From Agarilytica rhodophyticola (lineage in GTDB: Bacteria > Pseudomonadota > Gammaproteobacteria > Pseudomonadales > Cellvibrionaceae), in contig NZ_CP020038.1 in assembly GCF_002157225.2 (NCBI RefSeq), positions 6,282,991-6,346,990 of the forward strand: a DNA stretch of 64,000 nucleotides. The letters are read 5' to 3'. Positions 1-9,089 of the stretch are shown piece after piece. The notes beneath the pieces are model-generated. The model searched no databases, was not told the DNA's origin, and saw only the letters and a program-made list of their open reading frames with translations. Each line of letters opens with the position of its first letter. Position 1 is the stretch's first letter. Position numbers and translations under genes: made by a program.

Positions 1-38
1 GATATTAAATATAAAAATGCTTATAAGTATTTTTTTCA

Positions 39-1376
39 TCATTTTTTCTGTTTTAATGGAAAAATTATTCTAAATTCGGCTCCACCTAAGCTAGAAGTAA
101 CAGCTTCAATGGTTCCTTGGTAACTTTGAACAATATCAAAAACCACTGCCAAACCAATTCCTTGGCCTTTACCTCGGCTATCAAGTCTTTCGCCACGTGT
201 AAATATTTTTGAAGCTTGATCGCCAATAAACCCTTTACCATCATCTTCGATAGAAATTGACAGATAGTTATCACACTGTGCAACCGAAACTTTTATTTTC
301 TCTATTGCATATTTATAGGCATTATCTAGTAGATTACCAAACACCTCCATCAGGTCATTTTCGTCACCAAAGAAATATAAATTACCTTCTACTTTGGTAG
401 ATAAAGATATTTTTTTATCTCGATATATTTTGGAGAGAGCCTCTTGTACAAGATCGAGTACTTCTACAATATTAGTACCGTAATTAAGTAAGGTATGCCC
501 CGAGATAACGGCTCGCCGAAGCTGATACTCGATATTTTTATCAATACGTTTGGTTGCATCTTTTAATATTTTATTCTCAGGGTAGTTTTTCATCTCACTT
601 GCAATAATTGTCATCGGCGTTTTTAAGCTATGAGCTAAGTCTGCCATACTTGAACGATAACGTTCCCGTTGGCGATGCTCATTGGCAATTAACGCATTGA
701 GGCTTTCTGCCACACCGCTCAGCTCTCTTGGATAGTCCATTGATAAAGTATTCTGCTTACCTTTTTCGAGTAATATAATTTCATTTTCAAGGTGTGATAT
801 CGGTCGAAAAGCTAACTTTAGTACAAAAAGTTGACACAACAATAAAGTCAATGTTATGACAAAGAAACCACTAAATAACCAAAACCGAAAATGACTTATG
901 GTATTATTCAATATACTGGCGTCTTCAGCTGTAACAAAATGAAAGCTATAACGTTCGCCACCCTCTTCCCAAGCAATTTTGTAAGCCGCAGTAATATACT
1001 CTTGCTCATCAATTTGCATATTCCCAAAAATTATGTCTCCCGTTTTCAAGCTCAACGAGATATTATCAGGAGCTTTTTCAATAGAAAGAGAATTCCAGAC
1101 AGCCTGTTTTTGATCGTTTAAAACAACTGCCCACAATCCTGAATCAATCGTATTAAACCTAGGATTATAAAGTATATCTGGTATTAACAATTCTCCTTGT
1201 TCGGTATGAGCAACAGATAATAGAGTAAAAATATGCAAATGGAGCTTTTCCCTAGATGACTTTTCTAATTCTTCACGATAACTGATATCTACGATTAAAG
1301 CGCTAATCAGCATTACAACAACACCAATGATTGTCGTATTAGTGAAAAAGCGTTTACGTAAAGATACAGTTTTCAT
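39..1376 (-). CDS. PhoQ-like sensor histidine kinase
   Basis: Inner-membrane histidine kinase, the last gene of a three-gene operon with the OmpR-type regulator and a PepSY protein. A first membrane segment lies near residues 13-32, a periplasmic sensor region follows, then a second membrane segment (about 165-187), a HAMP-like linker, a HisKA domain with the phospho-acceptor His in the motif AHSLKTP (about residue 249) and a HATPase domain with N box NLLDNAYKYA, G1 DDGKGF and G2 GKGQGIGLAV. The frame is open to a TTG at 1394 inside the regulator gene, but the ATG at 1376, three bases past the regulator stop, is the better start. Architecture and gene order match the PhoPQ type; the signal is not shown by the sequence. 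Confidence 0.9.
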   Translation of the reverse strand: MKTVSLRKRFFTNTTIIGVVVMLISALIVDISYREELEKSSREKLHLHIFTLLSVAHTEQGELLIPDILYNPRFNTIDSGLWAVVLNDQKQAVWNSLSIEKAPDNISLSLKTGDIIFGNMQIDEQEYITAAYKIAWEEGGERYSFHFVTAEDASILNNTISHFRFWLFSGFFVITLTLLLCQLFVLKLAFRPISHLENEIILLEKGKQNTLSMDYPRELSGVAESLNALIANEHRQRERYRSSMADLAHSLKTPMTIIASEMKNYPENKILKDATKRIDKNIEYQLRRAVISGHTLLNYGTNIVEVLDLVQEALSKIYRDKKISLSTKVEGNLYFFGDENDLMEVFGNLLDNAYKYAIEKIKVSVAQCDNYLSISIEDDGKGFIGDQASKIFTRGERLDSRGKGQGIGLAVVFDIVQSYQGTIEAVTSSLGGAEFRIIFPLKQKK

Positions 1377-1378
1377 AT

Positions 1379-2053
1379 TTAATCTTTGATACAAAAACGA
1401 TAGCCACGCCCACGCAGAGTTTCTATGGGTTTAATGGTATTATCTGGATCAATTTTCTGCCTTAAGCGTGCAACTAATACTTCAATCACATTACTATCAG
1501 GATCTGTGTCGTCTTCATATAGATAGTCTGCCAACGTGACTTTGGAAGTAACTTTTTGTGGGTGCAACATAAAATATTCCATAAGTTTATGTTCAAATGC
1601 AGTCAAATTTACAACTTCACCATTCACAAGCACTTCCTGCGTTTCCATATTTAGTTTGATTGGGCCTTGATGCAACTCGCTAGATGCATAGCCACCTGCG
1701 CGTCTTAACATCGCTTGAATACGAGCCACTAACTCTTCAAATTGAAAAGGTTTTACTAAATAATCATCAGCTCCTGCACTCAAGCCTTTTACCTTATCTT
1801 GCCAACTACTACGAGCAGTTAAAATTAAAATAGGAAACTTATGGTTATCAGCACGTAATTTTTTAATAATCTCAATGCCCGATAGCTTAGGTAAGCCTAA
1901 ATCGATAATCACTAGATCATATGTAAATTCTACACTCCGATATAAGCCATCTTCACCGTCATAACTCACATCAGCTTGATATCCCTCCTTCTTTAAATTG
2001 CCTAAGAGTTGATCTGCTAGCACTTCATCATCTTCAATTAATAACAATTTCAT
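1379..2053 (-). CDS. OmpR/PhoP-family response regulator
   Basis: Cytoplasmic DNA-binding response regulator of 224 aa. The receiver domain (about 1-115) has the acidic pair EDD at the N terminus, the phospho-acceptor Asp in VIIDLGLP (about residue 51), the conserved Thr in LTAR and Lys in VKPF. The winged-helix effector domain (about 125-222) ends with the typical RGRGYRF. It follows the PepSY gene after 2 bases and precedes the kinase by 2 bases, so the three are co-transcribed. It is the obvious candidate to bind the 11-bp-spaced repeats in the divergent promoter region 2638-2913. Confidence 0.93.
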   Translation of the reverse strand: MKLLLIEDDEVLADQLLGNLKKEGYQADVSYDGEDGLYRSVEFTYDLVIIDLGLPKLSGIEIIKKLRADNHKFPILILTARSSWQDKVKGLSAGADDYLVKPFQFEELVARIQAMLRRAGGYASSELHQGPIKLNMETQEVLVNGEVVNLTAFEHKLMEYFMLHPQKVTSKVTLADYLYEDDTDPDSNVIEVLVARLRQKIDPDNTIKPIETLRGRGYRFCIKD

Positions 2054-2055
2054 TA

Positions 2056-2637
2056 TTACTGCTCACCAATCTTATTTTGTGCAAAGCCATTAACTTCAAT
2101 TACTTTAATTACGCCGTCTTTAGATATAATTTTTATACGATAAGTAAGGTTATCCTTCTCCTCGATGCGCTCGGCACCGAGGACAGTACCTTTATATTCC
2201 CTACGAGCAAGCTCTATAGCTTGCCTTAGGCTGATACCTTTGTGTTGTTGACGTTTATTTTTATTTGGAAATACTGAGGGTTTAACAATTGATGTGTTCT
2301 GAATACGCTTCTCAACCCATTGAGTAAAGGGCATGACAATTCTTTCAACGCTAGAAGCTTGACCTGTACCGCTATTATCATCAACCTCTTTTTCCTTGAT
2401 AACAACCTCTTTTGGTTGGTCTGTTTCCTCTAATTCTTTAGACTTTCTTTCTCTTTTTACAGGGTTGTTCAGATCCTCGCCACTAATATCGCGATCGGCG
2501 TCACTAGCTTCAGAATCAACGGTTTTATTTTGCTCCCTCTGCTCTAGGTCTGCGGTAAAACCAAACACAGGCAATAATAGCGTGTAACAAGCAATCGCAA
2601 TATATTTGATGGTTTTTTTCACAAAGATTATGAGCAA
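2056..2637 (-). CDS. exported PepSY-domain protein
   Basis: 193-aa protein with an N-terminal hydrophobic signal segment (about 8-28), a charged low-complexity middle rich in Glu, Asp and Lys, and a C-terminal PepSY-like domain (about 133-190) with the pattern RQAIELARR...VLGAERIEE...YRIKIISKDG...IEVNG. PepSY proteins are often encoded next to PhoPQ-type systems and are thought to modulate the sensor or a protease from the periplasm. It is the first gene of the operon; the role as a sensor accessory is inferred from position. The long acidic and basic middle region is unusual, since most PepSY partners are near 100 aa. Confidence 0.75.
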   Translation of the reverse strand: MLIIFVKKTIKYIAIACYTLLLPVFGFTADLEQREQNKTVDSEASDADRDISGEDLNNPVKRERKSKELEETDQPKEVVIKEKEVDDNSGTGQASSVERIVMPFTQWVEKRIQNTSIVKPSVFPNKNKRQQHKGISLRQAIELARREYKGTVLGAERIEEKDNLTYRIKIISKDGVIKVIEVNGFAQNKIGEQ

Positions 2638-2913
2638 TTCTAGTCAGTTATAGCAATTAAGTAGAACACGCTTAGCTTAACCTTAGCTGAATAACACAAG
2701 CTGCGCATATATTAATTGTGCCATATTCATTATTTTAGATAGGTTTGCCTATGTTTATGTTCACCACTCTAGAATGACTCCGCCCAGAATAACCCCGGTT
2801 TAACCTCATTAAGCTGAGGTTAAGTTTAGATTCAGCTTCAGTTTACATTATGAGTGTACATTAGCACCATATTCAAAATGTAACACAATAGATAATATTT
2901 TAAGGTCATGGAA
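2638..2913. promoter_or_regulatory. divergent promoter region with repeats
   Basis: Shared upstream region of the PepSY-regulator-kinase operon (minus) and the outer-membrane protein (plus). On the minus strand 2691-2671 reads TTCAGCTAAGG followed by TTAAGCTAAG, a direct repeat with 11-bp period (9 of 10 positions alike). On the plus strand 2814-2835 reads CTGAGGTTAAG then TTTAGATTCAG, again with an 11-bp period. Both share the core RGGTTAAG and each points toward its own gene. A 9-bp perfect inverted repeat TTAACCTCA/TGAGGTTAA lies at 2800-2823. OmpR/PhoB-family regulators bind direct repeats spaced 10-11 bp, so these are candidate sites for the neighbouring regulator. Confidence 0.5.
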
Positions 2914-3642
2914 ATGAGAAACAAAAAATCTACCGCAACACCAGTTCTGTTAGCAACGTTACTCGGTTTATCTATGTATTCAAATGCTGATGAATTGACA
3001 GCCGACGCGTCTGAATATCCTTCAACAACAAAAGTATCTAAGCATGCGATTGGTACTAGCCTAAATAACTTTGGTCTAGGGCTATTCTATACTTATAAAT
3101 TTAACGATAACTTGCACATAAGAGCAACCGCTCACGGCTTGTCTGCGAGTCTTGACGACGTGGAATACTCGGATACAGATTATGATGGTAACGACGATAG
3201 CCAAGCTGCTGGAATAATGCTGGATTGGTATCCGGTATCAAAAGGTTGGCAAAGAAACATTTTTATATCTGGTGGTCTAATGTATTTCGATACTGAGTTT
3301 GAGGGCAGTTCATCAGCGAGATTAAATGATGTTGTGTCAATTGGTAATACATCATTTATAAATACAAGGACATCTGCATTAAATTTAAAGGTAGAACATG
3401 AATCTCAAGTAACTCCTTACTTTGGTATTGGTTGGGGGAATAAATCTAGAAAGGAAAGAGGATTTTCTTTCGTTACCGAGTTGGGCTTTATATATATGGA
3501 TGATCCCAAAGTTACTTTAACTTCAAATGTTTCTACTACAGTTTTAGACAGTGTTGAACTCGAAAGGGAGAGGAATGATATTATCGATGAGGAAAGCGGT
3601 ATATTTTTATTTGGATCAGTTGGTGTCAGTTACCACTTCTAA
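2914..3642 (+). CDS. outer-membrane beta-barrel protein
   Basis: About 242-aa secreted protein with a signal peptide (hydrophobic stretch ending near NADE), alternating amphipathic strands, Gly- and aromatic-rich segments such as GLGLFYTYKF and a C-terminal YHF, the aromatic end expected for BAM-assembled barrels. An upstream ATG at 2908 exists, but the AAGG at 2902-2905 is only 2 bases from it and 8 bases from the ATG at 2914, so the latter is preferred. It is divergent from the two-component operon and may be under its control. It resembles small 8-stranded porin-like or OmpW-like barrels in general form; the exact family is not recognised. Confidence 0.7.
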   Translation: MRNKKSTATPVLLATLLGLSMYSNADELTADASEYPSTTKVSKHAIGTSLNNFGLGLFYTYKFNDNLHIRATAHGLSASLDDVEYSDTDYDGNDDSQAAGIMLDWYPVSKGWQRNIFISGGLMYFDTEFEGSSSARLNDVVSIGNTSFINTRTSALNLKVEHESQVTPYFGIGWGNKSRKERGFSFVTELGFIYMDDPKVTLTSNVSTTVLDSVELERERNDIIDEESGIFLFGSVGVSYHF

Positions 3643-3735
3643 ATGAAAAATTAATTTTTTGAAGTTATTTATAAAAGTAAAAGGCAACGCAAGGATGCTA
3701 GGCCATGGAATTATCATATTTTTATATACCCACCT

Positions 3736-4428
3736 TTAACAATGATAAAGCTTGAAGTAAAGCCGCTCCGGCCGGCCTACTGAGCCATAAATTAACTTGG
3801 GTTTAACAATATCTTTCGATACTAAAAATTCAAGGTAACGTCTCGCTGTAGTACGGCTAATCCCAACGCGCTCCCCCATAGTTTCAGCATTAATACCATT
3901 TTCTCCAAGCTTATCTATCTCGCCTTCGATATTTTTTAATGTTAATGGGTCAATACTTTTAGGTATTCGCGATGATGTATGAGATTTAGTCTTACCAGGA
4001 TAAAGAATTTGATCTACATCTGTTTGCTCAAGATTGATAATATCATTTAGTTTGTTACGATGTTCAATAAAGTTTATGAGAGTTGACTGAAATCGCTTAA
4101 AAGTCATCGGTTTTAAAATATAGTCGAAAGCTCCACCGCGCAAGGCTTCTTGTAAAGTCGAAGCTTCTTTTGCAGCTGTAATGAGAATAATATCAGTATT
4201 TTTGTACAATCTACGGATAGTCCATAGTAGGTCTATTCCACTGCCATCAGGAAAATAGACGTCGAGCAACACGATATCTGGCCGAAAAACATCAATAACA
4301 TCCTCTGATTCTTCAATTGTATTAGCAATAGCAACTACATTAAAGCCATCAATTTTGTCGATAAAACGACTCTGTATTTCTGCAATTTTGGGGTCATCTT
4401 CAGCAATAACTACATTAAAACTATCCAT
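3736..4428 (-). CDS. CitB/DcuR-family response regulator
   Basis: Response regulator of about 230 aa with a receiver domain (acidic pair EDD near the N terminus, phospho-acceptor Asp in IVLLDVYFP, Thr in LITAA, Lys in ILKPM) and a C-terminal helix-turn-helix region with GISRTTARRYLEFL, the pattern of CitB/DpiA/DcuR regulators. It lies 7 bases after the kinase stop. The frame extends upstream to 4473 inside the kinase gene, but MDSFNVVIAEDD at 4428 gives the normal receiver N terminus. As last gene of the TctCBA run it most likely regulates uptake of a carboxylate. Confidence 0.88.
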   Translation of the reverse strand: MDSFNVVIAEDDPKIAEIQSRFIDKIDGFNVVAIANTIEESEDVIDVFRPDIVLLDVYFPDGSGIDLLWTIRRLYKNTDIILITAAKEASTLQEALRGGAFDYILKPMTFKRFQSTLINFIEHRNKLNDIINLEQTDVDQILYPGKTKSHTSSRIPKSIDPLTLKNIEGEIDKLGENGINAETMGERVGISRTTARRYLEFLVSKDIVKPKLIYGSVGRPERLYFKLYHC

Positions 4429-4435
4429 AAGCGAC

Positions 4436-6031
4436 TCATTTCTTTGGAATATAAATTGTAAATAAAGCTCCACCTAACTCTGATTTGTTGAGTGTGATAT
4501 GACCGTTCATATGCGTTAACGCTTCCTTGACAATAAACAGTCCCATCCCTTTACCTTTTAGCTTACTACTTGAAATACCTTTCTGATAAATACGATCAAC
4601 CATGCTATTATCAATACCCACACCTGAATCTTCTACTTCGAAAATTAGATCATTTCCCAAGTCTGTTAAAGATAAATTGACAACACGTTCAGTGTGAGTA
4701 ATTTTTGTTACTGCAGCATAGGCATTATCTAAAAGGTTACCTAAAATAGAAACTAGTTTTTCTTTGCTTATCCAAACTGGAATATCACTGAAATTACTAT
4801 CGCGATCTACATTGAGTGTTACACCTAACTCTTTTGCACGATTATATTTCCCTAAAATACACCCCGCGAGAAGAGGATCGGGAATAGCAGAAACAAGGAA
4901 TTGTAATAATTCTTGATAGCCCGAAGTCTCGCTACCAATTAACTCAATAGCTTTATCATAGGCTTCTAGTTGAATGAGCCCAGAGATAGTATAAAGCTTA
5001 TTAGAGTATTCGTGAGTCTGATGACGCAACATTTCAGCATATTCTTGTACTTGCGATAACTCCCCCGCAAGCTTATCTAGCTCATCTTTTTCCCTGAAAC
5101 TCGATACTACACCAACTACCTGGTGCTCATCCCAAATAGGAATACGATTAACAATGATGTCTTTATTATTAACTCTATGTTCAAGGTCTAATTGGCTTTT
5201 GCCAGTATGTAAAACTTCTATCATGCCATTTTCAGGTAATATATCACCAATATGGCTATCTAAATAATGTTGGTTAGCACTTAAACTTAAGGTTTTTGTC
5301 GCGGCATGATTAATCATAGTGATATAACCTTTTTGGTTAATGGCGACAATACCTTCTCTTACAGAACTTAGAATAGTGCTTCGTTCTTTAAACATGCGAC
5401 CAATCTCATCGGGTTCTAAACCAAAGATTGCACGCTTAAAGTTTTGTGCTAATAATATCGCAAAGAAAATACCAATGACGACTAATACAATATTGGCAAT
5501 TATGATAATATCTCTGTGATCTCCAATCCTTTCGCGAAGGTTTTCTTCCAAATAGCCAACAGAAACAATACCTACAATAGAACCATCACTAGAAAAAACT
5601 GGCACTTTGCCACGCAAAGAAGGACCAAGGGTACCAACAGCCTTAGAGGTATAGGCTAAACCATTCTGTAAAGCTTGATTGTTATCACCCCCAACCATAG
5701 TTCTACCAATTTCTTTAGGGTTGGGATGAGAGTAGCGCCGCGCTTGGCTATCGCCGATTACAACAAATTGCGCATTAGTACGTAGTCTTATAGTTTCAGC
5801 TATGGTTTGTAACTGACCTTTAGGGTCTTGTTCTTCAATTAGCGCCCCAATCTCGGGCATAGAAGCAACAGTTTGAGCGACATCCAACGCCCTTTTGCCA
5901 AGCTGTTCTTCTAAGATACTAGAAACCAGACGGGAGGACAGAAGTGCTGTAATACCTAGCTGAAAAAGCACTAAGGCCACAATAAAAATGACCATTTTTA
6001 ATTGTAGAGTCATATGGCGCAGCGGTTTCAT
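4436..6031 (-). CDS. CitA/DcuS-type sensor histidine kinase
   Basis: 531-aa membrane kinase. A membrane segment at about 13-32 is followed by a periplasmic sensor domain (about 40-170) carrying the RYSHPNP motif seen in CitA/DcuS-type carboxylate sensors, a second membrane segment (about 174-196), a cytoplasmic PAS domain (about 218-310), the phospho-acceptor region with HQTHEYSNK (His near 340), and a HATPase domain with NLLDNAYAAV, EDSGVGID and GKGMGLFIV. The gene sits 60 bases after tctA and 7 bases before its regulator. Family members sense citrate, malate, fumarate or related acids; the ligand here is inferred to be the substrate of the adjacent transporter. Confidence 0.9.
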   Translation of the reverse strand: MKPLRHMTLQLKMVIFIVALVLFQLGITALLSSRLVSSILEEQLGKRALDVAQTVASMPEIGALIEEQDPKGQLQTIAETIRLRTNAQFVVIGDSQARRYSHPNPKEIGRTMVGGDNNQALQNGLAYTSKAVGTLGPSLRGKVPVFSSDGSIVGIVSVGYLEENLRERIGDHRDIIIIANIVLVVIGIFFAILLAQNFKRAIFGLEPDEIGRMFKERSTILSSVREGIVAINQKGYITMINHAATKTLSLSANQHYLDSHIGDILPENGMIEVLHTGKSQLDLEHRVNNKDIIVNRIPIWDEHQVVGVVSSFREKDELDKLAGELSQVQEYAEMLRHQTHEYSNKLYTISGLIQLEAYDKAIELIGSETSGYQELLQFLVSAIPDPLLAGCILGKYNRAKELGVTLNVDRDSNFSDIPVWISKEKLVSILGNLLDNAYAAVTKITHTERVVNLSLTDLGNDLIFEVEDSGVGIDNSMVDRIYQKGISSSKLKGKGMGLFIVKEALTHMNGHITLNKSELGGALFTIYIPKK

Positions 6032-6091
6032 AGTGCCCCGTTTTATTATTATATGGCACTATCCTGACCGATTATGCACTATTTGTCGATA

Positions 6092-7606
6092 TTAATTATC
6101 ATCAGCTACATGTTTTTTCTTTAAGATTGATAAAATATATGGAGAAACAAGTGTAATGAGTGTAATAGTAAGAATGGTGATGGTAATCGGTCTTTGCCAA
6201 AGAAAGTCTATGGAACCGTCTGAAATAAGTAAAGCGCGGCGCAAATTATCTTCTAACATTCCACCAAGAATAAAGCCTAACAATAGAGGTGCCAAAGGGT
6301 AATTTAAGATACGGATAACTACTGCAATAACACCAAAAGCTACCATCATAATGAGGTCGACAGTATTAAAAGAAACCAAATAAACGCCAATAAGTGATAA
6401 AAATAAAATAATGGGAGTTAAGAATTGTCTAGGAATATCCAGTAATTTTGAGATATAAGGAATTAACGGCAAATTCATTACTAATAGAATAATATTGCCT
6501 AGGTACATAGAAATGATAACAGACCAAAAAACTTCTGGGTAATCCACATATAGCCTAGGGCCAGGCTGTACACCATAAGAAAGAAGTGCCGCTAACATTA
6601 CCGCAGTTGTTGCAGAACCCGGTATACCCAGGGTCAGTAAAGGTACAAAGGAGCCTGTAGAAGCGGCGTTGTTTGCTGTCTCTGGTGCAGCCAAACCTCT
6701 GAGACTACCTTTACCAAAAAGTAGCTTTTCTTTAATTGAAGCAAAGTTTCGCTCCATACCGTAAGCTAAAAAGGATGCTATAGTTGCCCCAGCGCCAGGT
6801 AAAACGCCAATAAAAAACCCAAGGATAGAGGAACGACCTACTGCGGGTGCAATATTTTTTACTTCTTGTTTACTGAGTTTTAAACTACCGATGGTGTTTT
6901 TCGTAGCTGCATCTGAGTTCAGATCCGAATCATCATTTTTTAATACAACAATTAAGGCTTCAGCTATAGCAAAGGTCGCCATTGACAATAATAAAAAACT
7001 AATACCGTCATATAAATCAGGAATGCCGAAAGTAAAACGTTGGATACCTGAAGGATCTTCCCCTACTGTTGCCAGCATCAAACCAAGGAGCGTCATTAAG
7101 ATTGCTTTAAGCACTTGCCCTTTGCCAGCAAAAGCAGATACCGCCGTCAAGCCAAATAGCATAAGCGCAAAGTAGTCAGCTGACTGGAAGGCTAGGCTTA
7201 TTTTAGCGAGTATAGGCACCAATAAAAATAAAAAGATTGCACCAATGGTACCGCCACTGAATGAGGCATATGCAGCTAGAGCCAAAGCCTTACCCGCCTG
7301 ACCATTTTGTGCGAGAGGATAACCATCAAAAGCTGTGGCAACAGCACCAGAGACACCCGGAGCATTTATCAAAATTGCGGACGTTGAACCACCGAATACT
7401 GCACCATAATACACACCTGCCATCAAGATCATTCCCGACGCAGGATCGAAGCTATAAGTAATAGGAATCATTAAAGCGATAGCTGATACAGGCCCAAGCC
7501 CGGGTAACATACCAATGAATGTGCCAGCAAAACAGCCGATAAAAACTAATAGTAAATTAATGGGTAAGAAAGCTGTAGACAGCCCCTGGTAAATACCATC
7601 AAACAT
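6092..7606 (-). CDS. tctA: tripartite tricarboxylate transporter TctA
   Basis: Large permease subunit of a tripartite tricarboxylate transporter (504 aa, the usual length), with about 12 hydrophobic segments. The conserved blocks are near 20-75 (GTFIGMLPGLGPVSAIALM, YYGAVFGGSTSAILINAPG) and 260-345 (GVLPGAGATIASFLAYG and the ETANNAASTGSFVPLLTLGIPGS segment). It catalyses ion-coupled import of organic acids delivered by TctC. Its start overlaps the tctB stop by one base, so the two are translationally coupled. Confidence 0.95.
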   Translation of the reverse strand: MFDGIYQGLSTAFLPINLLLVFIGCFAGTFIGMLPGLGPVSAIALMIPITYSFDPASGMILMAGVYYGAVFGGSTSAILINAPGVSGAVATAFDGYPLAQNGQAGKALALAAYASFSGGTIGAIFLFLLVPILAKISLAFQSADYFALMLFGLTAVSAFAGKGQVLKAILMTLLGLMLATVGEDPSGIQRFTFGIPDLYDGISFLLLSMATFAIAEALIVVLKNDDSDLNSDAATKNTIGSLKLSKQEVKNIAPAVGRSSILGFFIGVLPGAGATIASFLAYGMERNFASIKEKLLFGKGSLRGLAAPETANNAASTGSFVPLLTLGIPGSATTAVMLAALLSYGVQPGPRLYVDYPEVFWSVIISMYLGNIILLVMNLPLIPYISKLLDIPRQFLTPIILFLSLIGVYLVSFNTVDLIMMVAFGVIAVVIRILNYPLAPLLLGFILGGMLEDNLRRALLISDGSIDFLWQRPITITILTITLITLVSPYILSILKKKHVADDN

Positions 7607-8097
7607 TAGTCGCCCCCCACAATGATACGATAAAGGCTTCCTGCATCAAGATAAATATCAAATATTTGTGTTAGAAAGAACCACATTAAAAAAACGATCC
7701 CAGCAGCAATTACAGAAGATAAAACATAACGTTTCTCTCTCATAATGCTAAAGCCTGCTAACAAAAATAAGAAAGTTGCTAGCACAAAGCCAAAAAATTG
7801 AAATGTTAAGCCATATACAAACATTAATCCGATTAATGATATGCAAGGTTTCCAGTGGAAACCCTTAACCGCTTCTTTGATTGATTCTTCCGTTTCGTTA
7901 TGAGCCGGGGAAAGTAAATGTATTAAGCAACAAACTATTGAAATTATTGATAATCCTACAGGTAGAGTTCGAGCTGTAAATACCTCATCTCCAAATATTT
8001 TATTGAGCGGAATATCGAAGCTCGCATTTAAATATGCAAGAGAGAACAATAGAAATAGACCACTTCCAACCTTATCTTTATTGTTTATAAAATTCAT
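7606..8097 (-). CDS. tctB: tripartite tricarboxylate transporter TctB
   Basis: Small membrane subunit of the transporter, 163 aa with four predicted membrane segments (about 12-28, 45-62, 82-115 and 123-150), the usual size and shape for TctB. These subunits are poorly conserved in sequence, so the call rests on hydropathy and its place between tctC and tctA. It overlaps tctA by one base and starts 20 bases after tctC. Confidence 0.9.
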   Translation of the reverse strand: MNFINNKDKVGSGLFLLFSLAYLNASFDIPLNKIFGDEVFTARTLPVGLSIISIVCCLIHLLSPAHNETEESIKEAVKGFHWKPCISLIGLMFVYGLTFQFFGFVLATFLFLLAGFSIMREKRYVLSSVIAAGIVFLMWFFLTQIFDIYLDAGSLYRIIVGGD

Positions 8098-8117
8098 AGT
8101 TATATTATTTTAATTGA

Positions 8118-9080
8118 TTATTGTTGAGAAATAATTCCAAGCTCACTCATTAAGATGGCCATTTCCTGCTCTTGTTGCTTAAGAAAATTGGTAAATTTAT
8201 CGTCAGAGATATAAAGGTTAGACCAGCCGCGCTTTTGACGGATAGCCTCCCATTGGGGAGTGTTATACATTTTCCCTAATAAACTCTGAAATTCTTTAAC
8301 TTTTTTTCTAGGGATATTCGGTGCCGCAAAAAAACCTCGCCAATTGGTAAATGTCATATCAGCCCCCTGCTCTGCAACAGTAGGAATAGCAGGTGCATAG
8401 TCCAAACGCTCAGCGGCTGTCATAGCTAGGATTCTCACTTCACCCTGCTCGGCTAATGCCAAAGCTTCACTTAAGCCAGTAGAGAGCATTTGCGTCTCTT
8501 CAGACAATAACCCTACCATAGCTTTAGCACCTGCATTATAAGGAATGTAACGTAATTGCTTGGCATCGACGCCGGACTTTTTAAATGCTAACGCCGCGAC
8601 AACATGATCCATTCCCCCGCGCACTGACCCTCCAGCAATTTTCACATTACGAGGATCTTTTTTATAATCGTCAATCATCTGTTGCCAGTTTTGATAAGCG
8701 GAGTTTTCTTTTACAACAAAAGCTCCGTAATCAGCAATAATAGTTGCAACAGGAGTTAAGTCTTTATAAGACTGCGGAAATATTTTCTTAAGAGAACGTA
8801 GAATAATAGGAGTCGAGGTTATTAATAATGTATCACTCTGACGATCTGCGGTTTCGATTAAATGCGCTATCGCCTTACTACCATCGCCTCCAGATTTATT
8901 CTCATAAGATGCCTTAGACACCAAGCCTGCCCTTGTTAAAGCTTCTCCTGTACCACGAGCAGTGCTATCCCAACCACCTCCCGCTCCTCCTGGAATTAAA
9001 AAGTGTACGCGTTCAATTGCACGGACAGGCGAACTCAAATATAGGATAACAAAAAAAACAATTGAGATTTTACTTAGCAT
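8118..9080 (-). CDS. tctC: periplasmic binding protein TctC (Bug family)
   Basis: 320-aa periplasmic solute-binding protein with an N-terminal signal peptide (about 1-21). Typical TctC features are IPGGAGGGWDSTARG near the N terminus, the ENKSGGDGSKA block and the two-lobe fold with NAGAKAMVGLLSEE and the IPTVAEQGAD segment near residue 240. It presents the acid to TctAB. It lies 9 bases after the small secreted protein gene and 20 bases before tctB, so the receptor and the transporter are probably one transcript. Confidence 0.94.
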   Translation of the reverse strand: MLSKISIVFFVILYLSSPVRAIERVHFLIPGGAGGGWDSTARGTGEALTRAGLVSKASYENKSGGDGSKAIAHLIETADRQSDTLLITSTPIILRSLKKIFPQSYKDLTPVATIIADYGAFVVKENSAYQNWQQMIDDYKKDPRNVKIAGGSVRGGMDHVVAALAFKKSGVDAKQLRYIPYNAGAKAMVGLLSEETQMLSTGLSEALALAEQGEVRILAMTAAERLDYAPAIPTVAEQGADMTFTNWRGFFAAPNIPRKKVKEFQSLLGKMYNTPQWEAIRQKRGWSNLYISDDKFTNFLKQQEQEMAILMSELGIISQQ

Positions 9081-9089
9081 ATCGTCACT

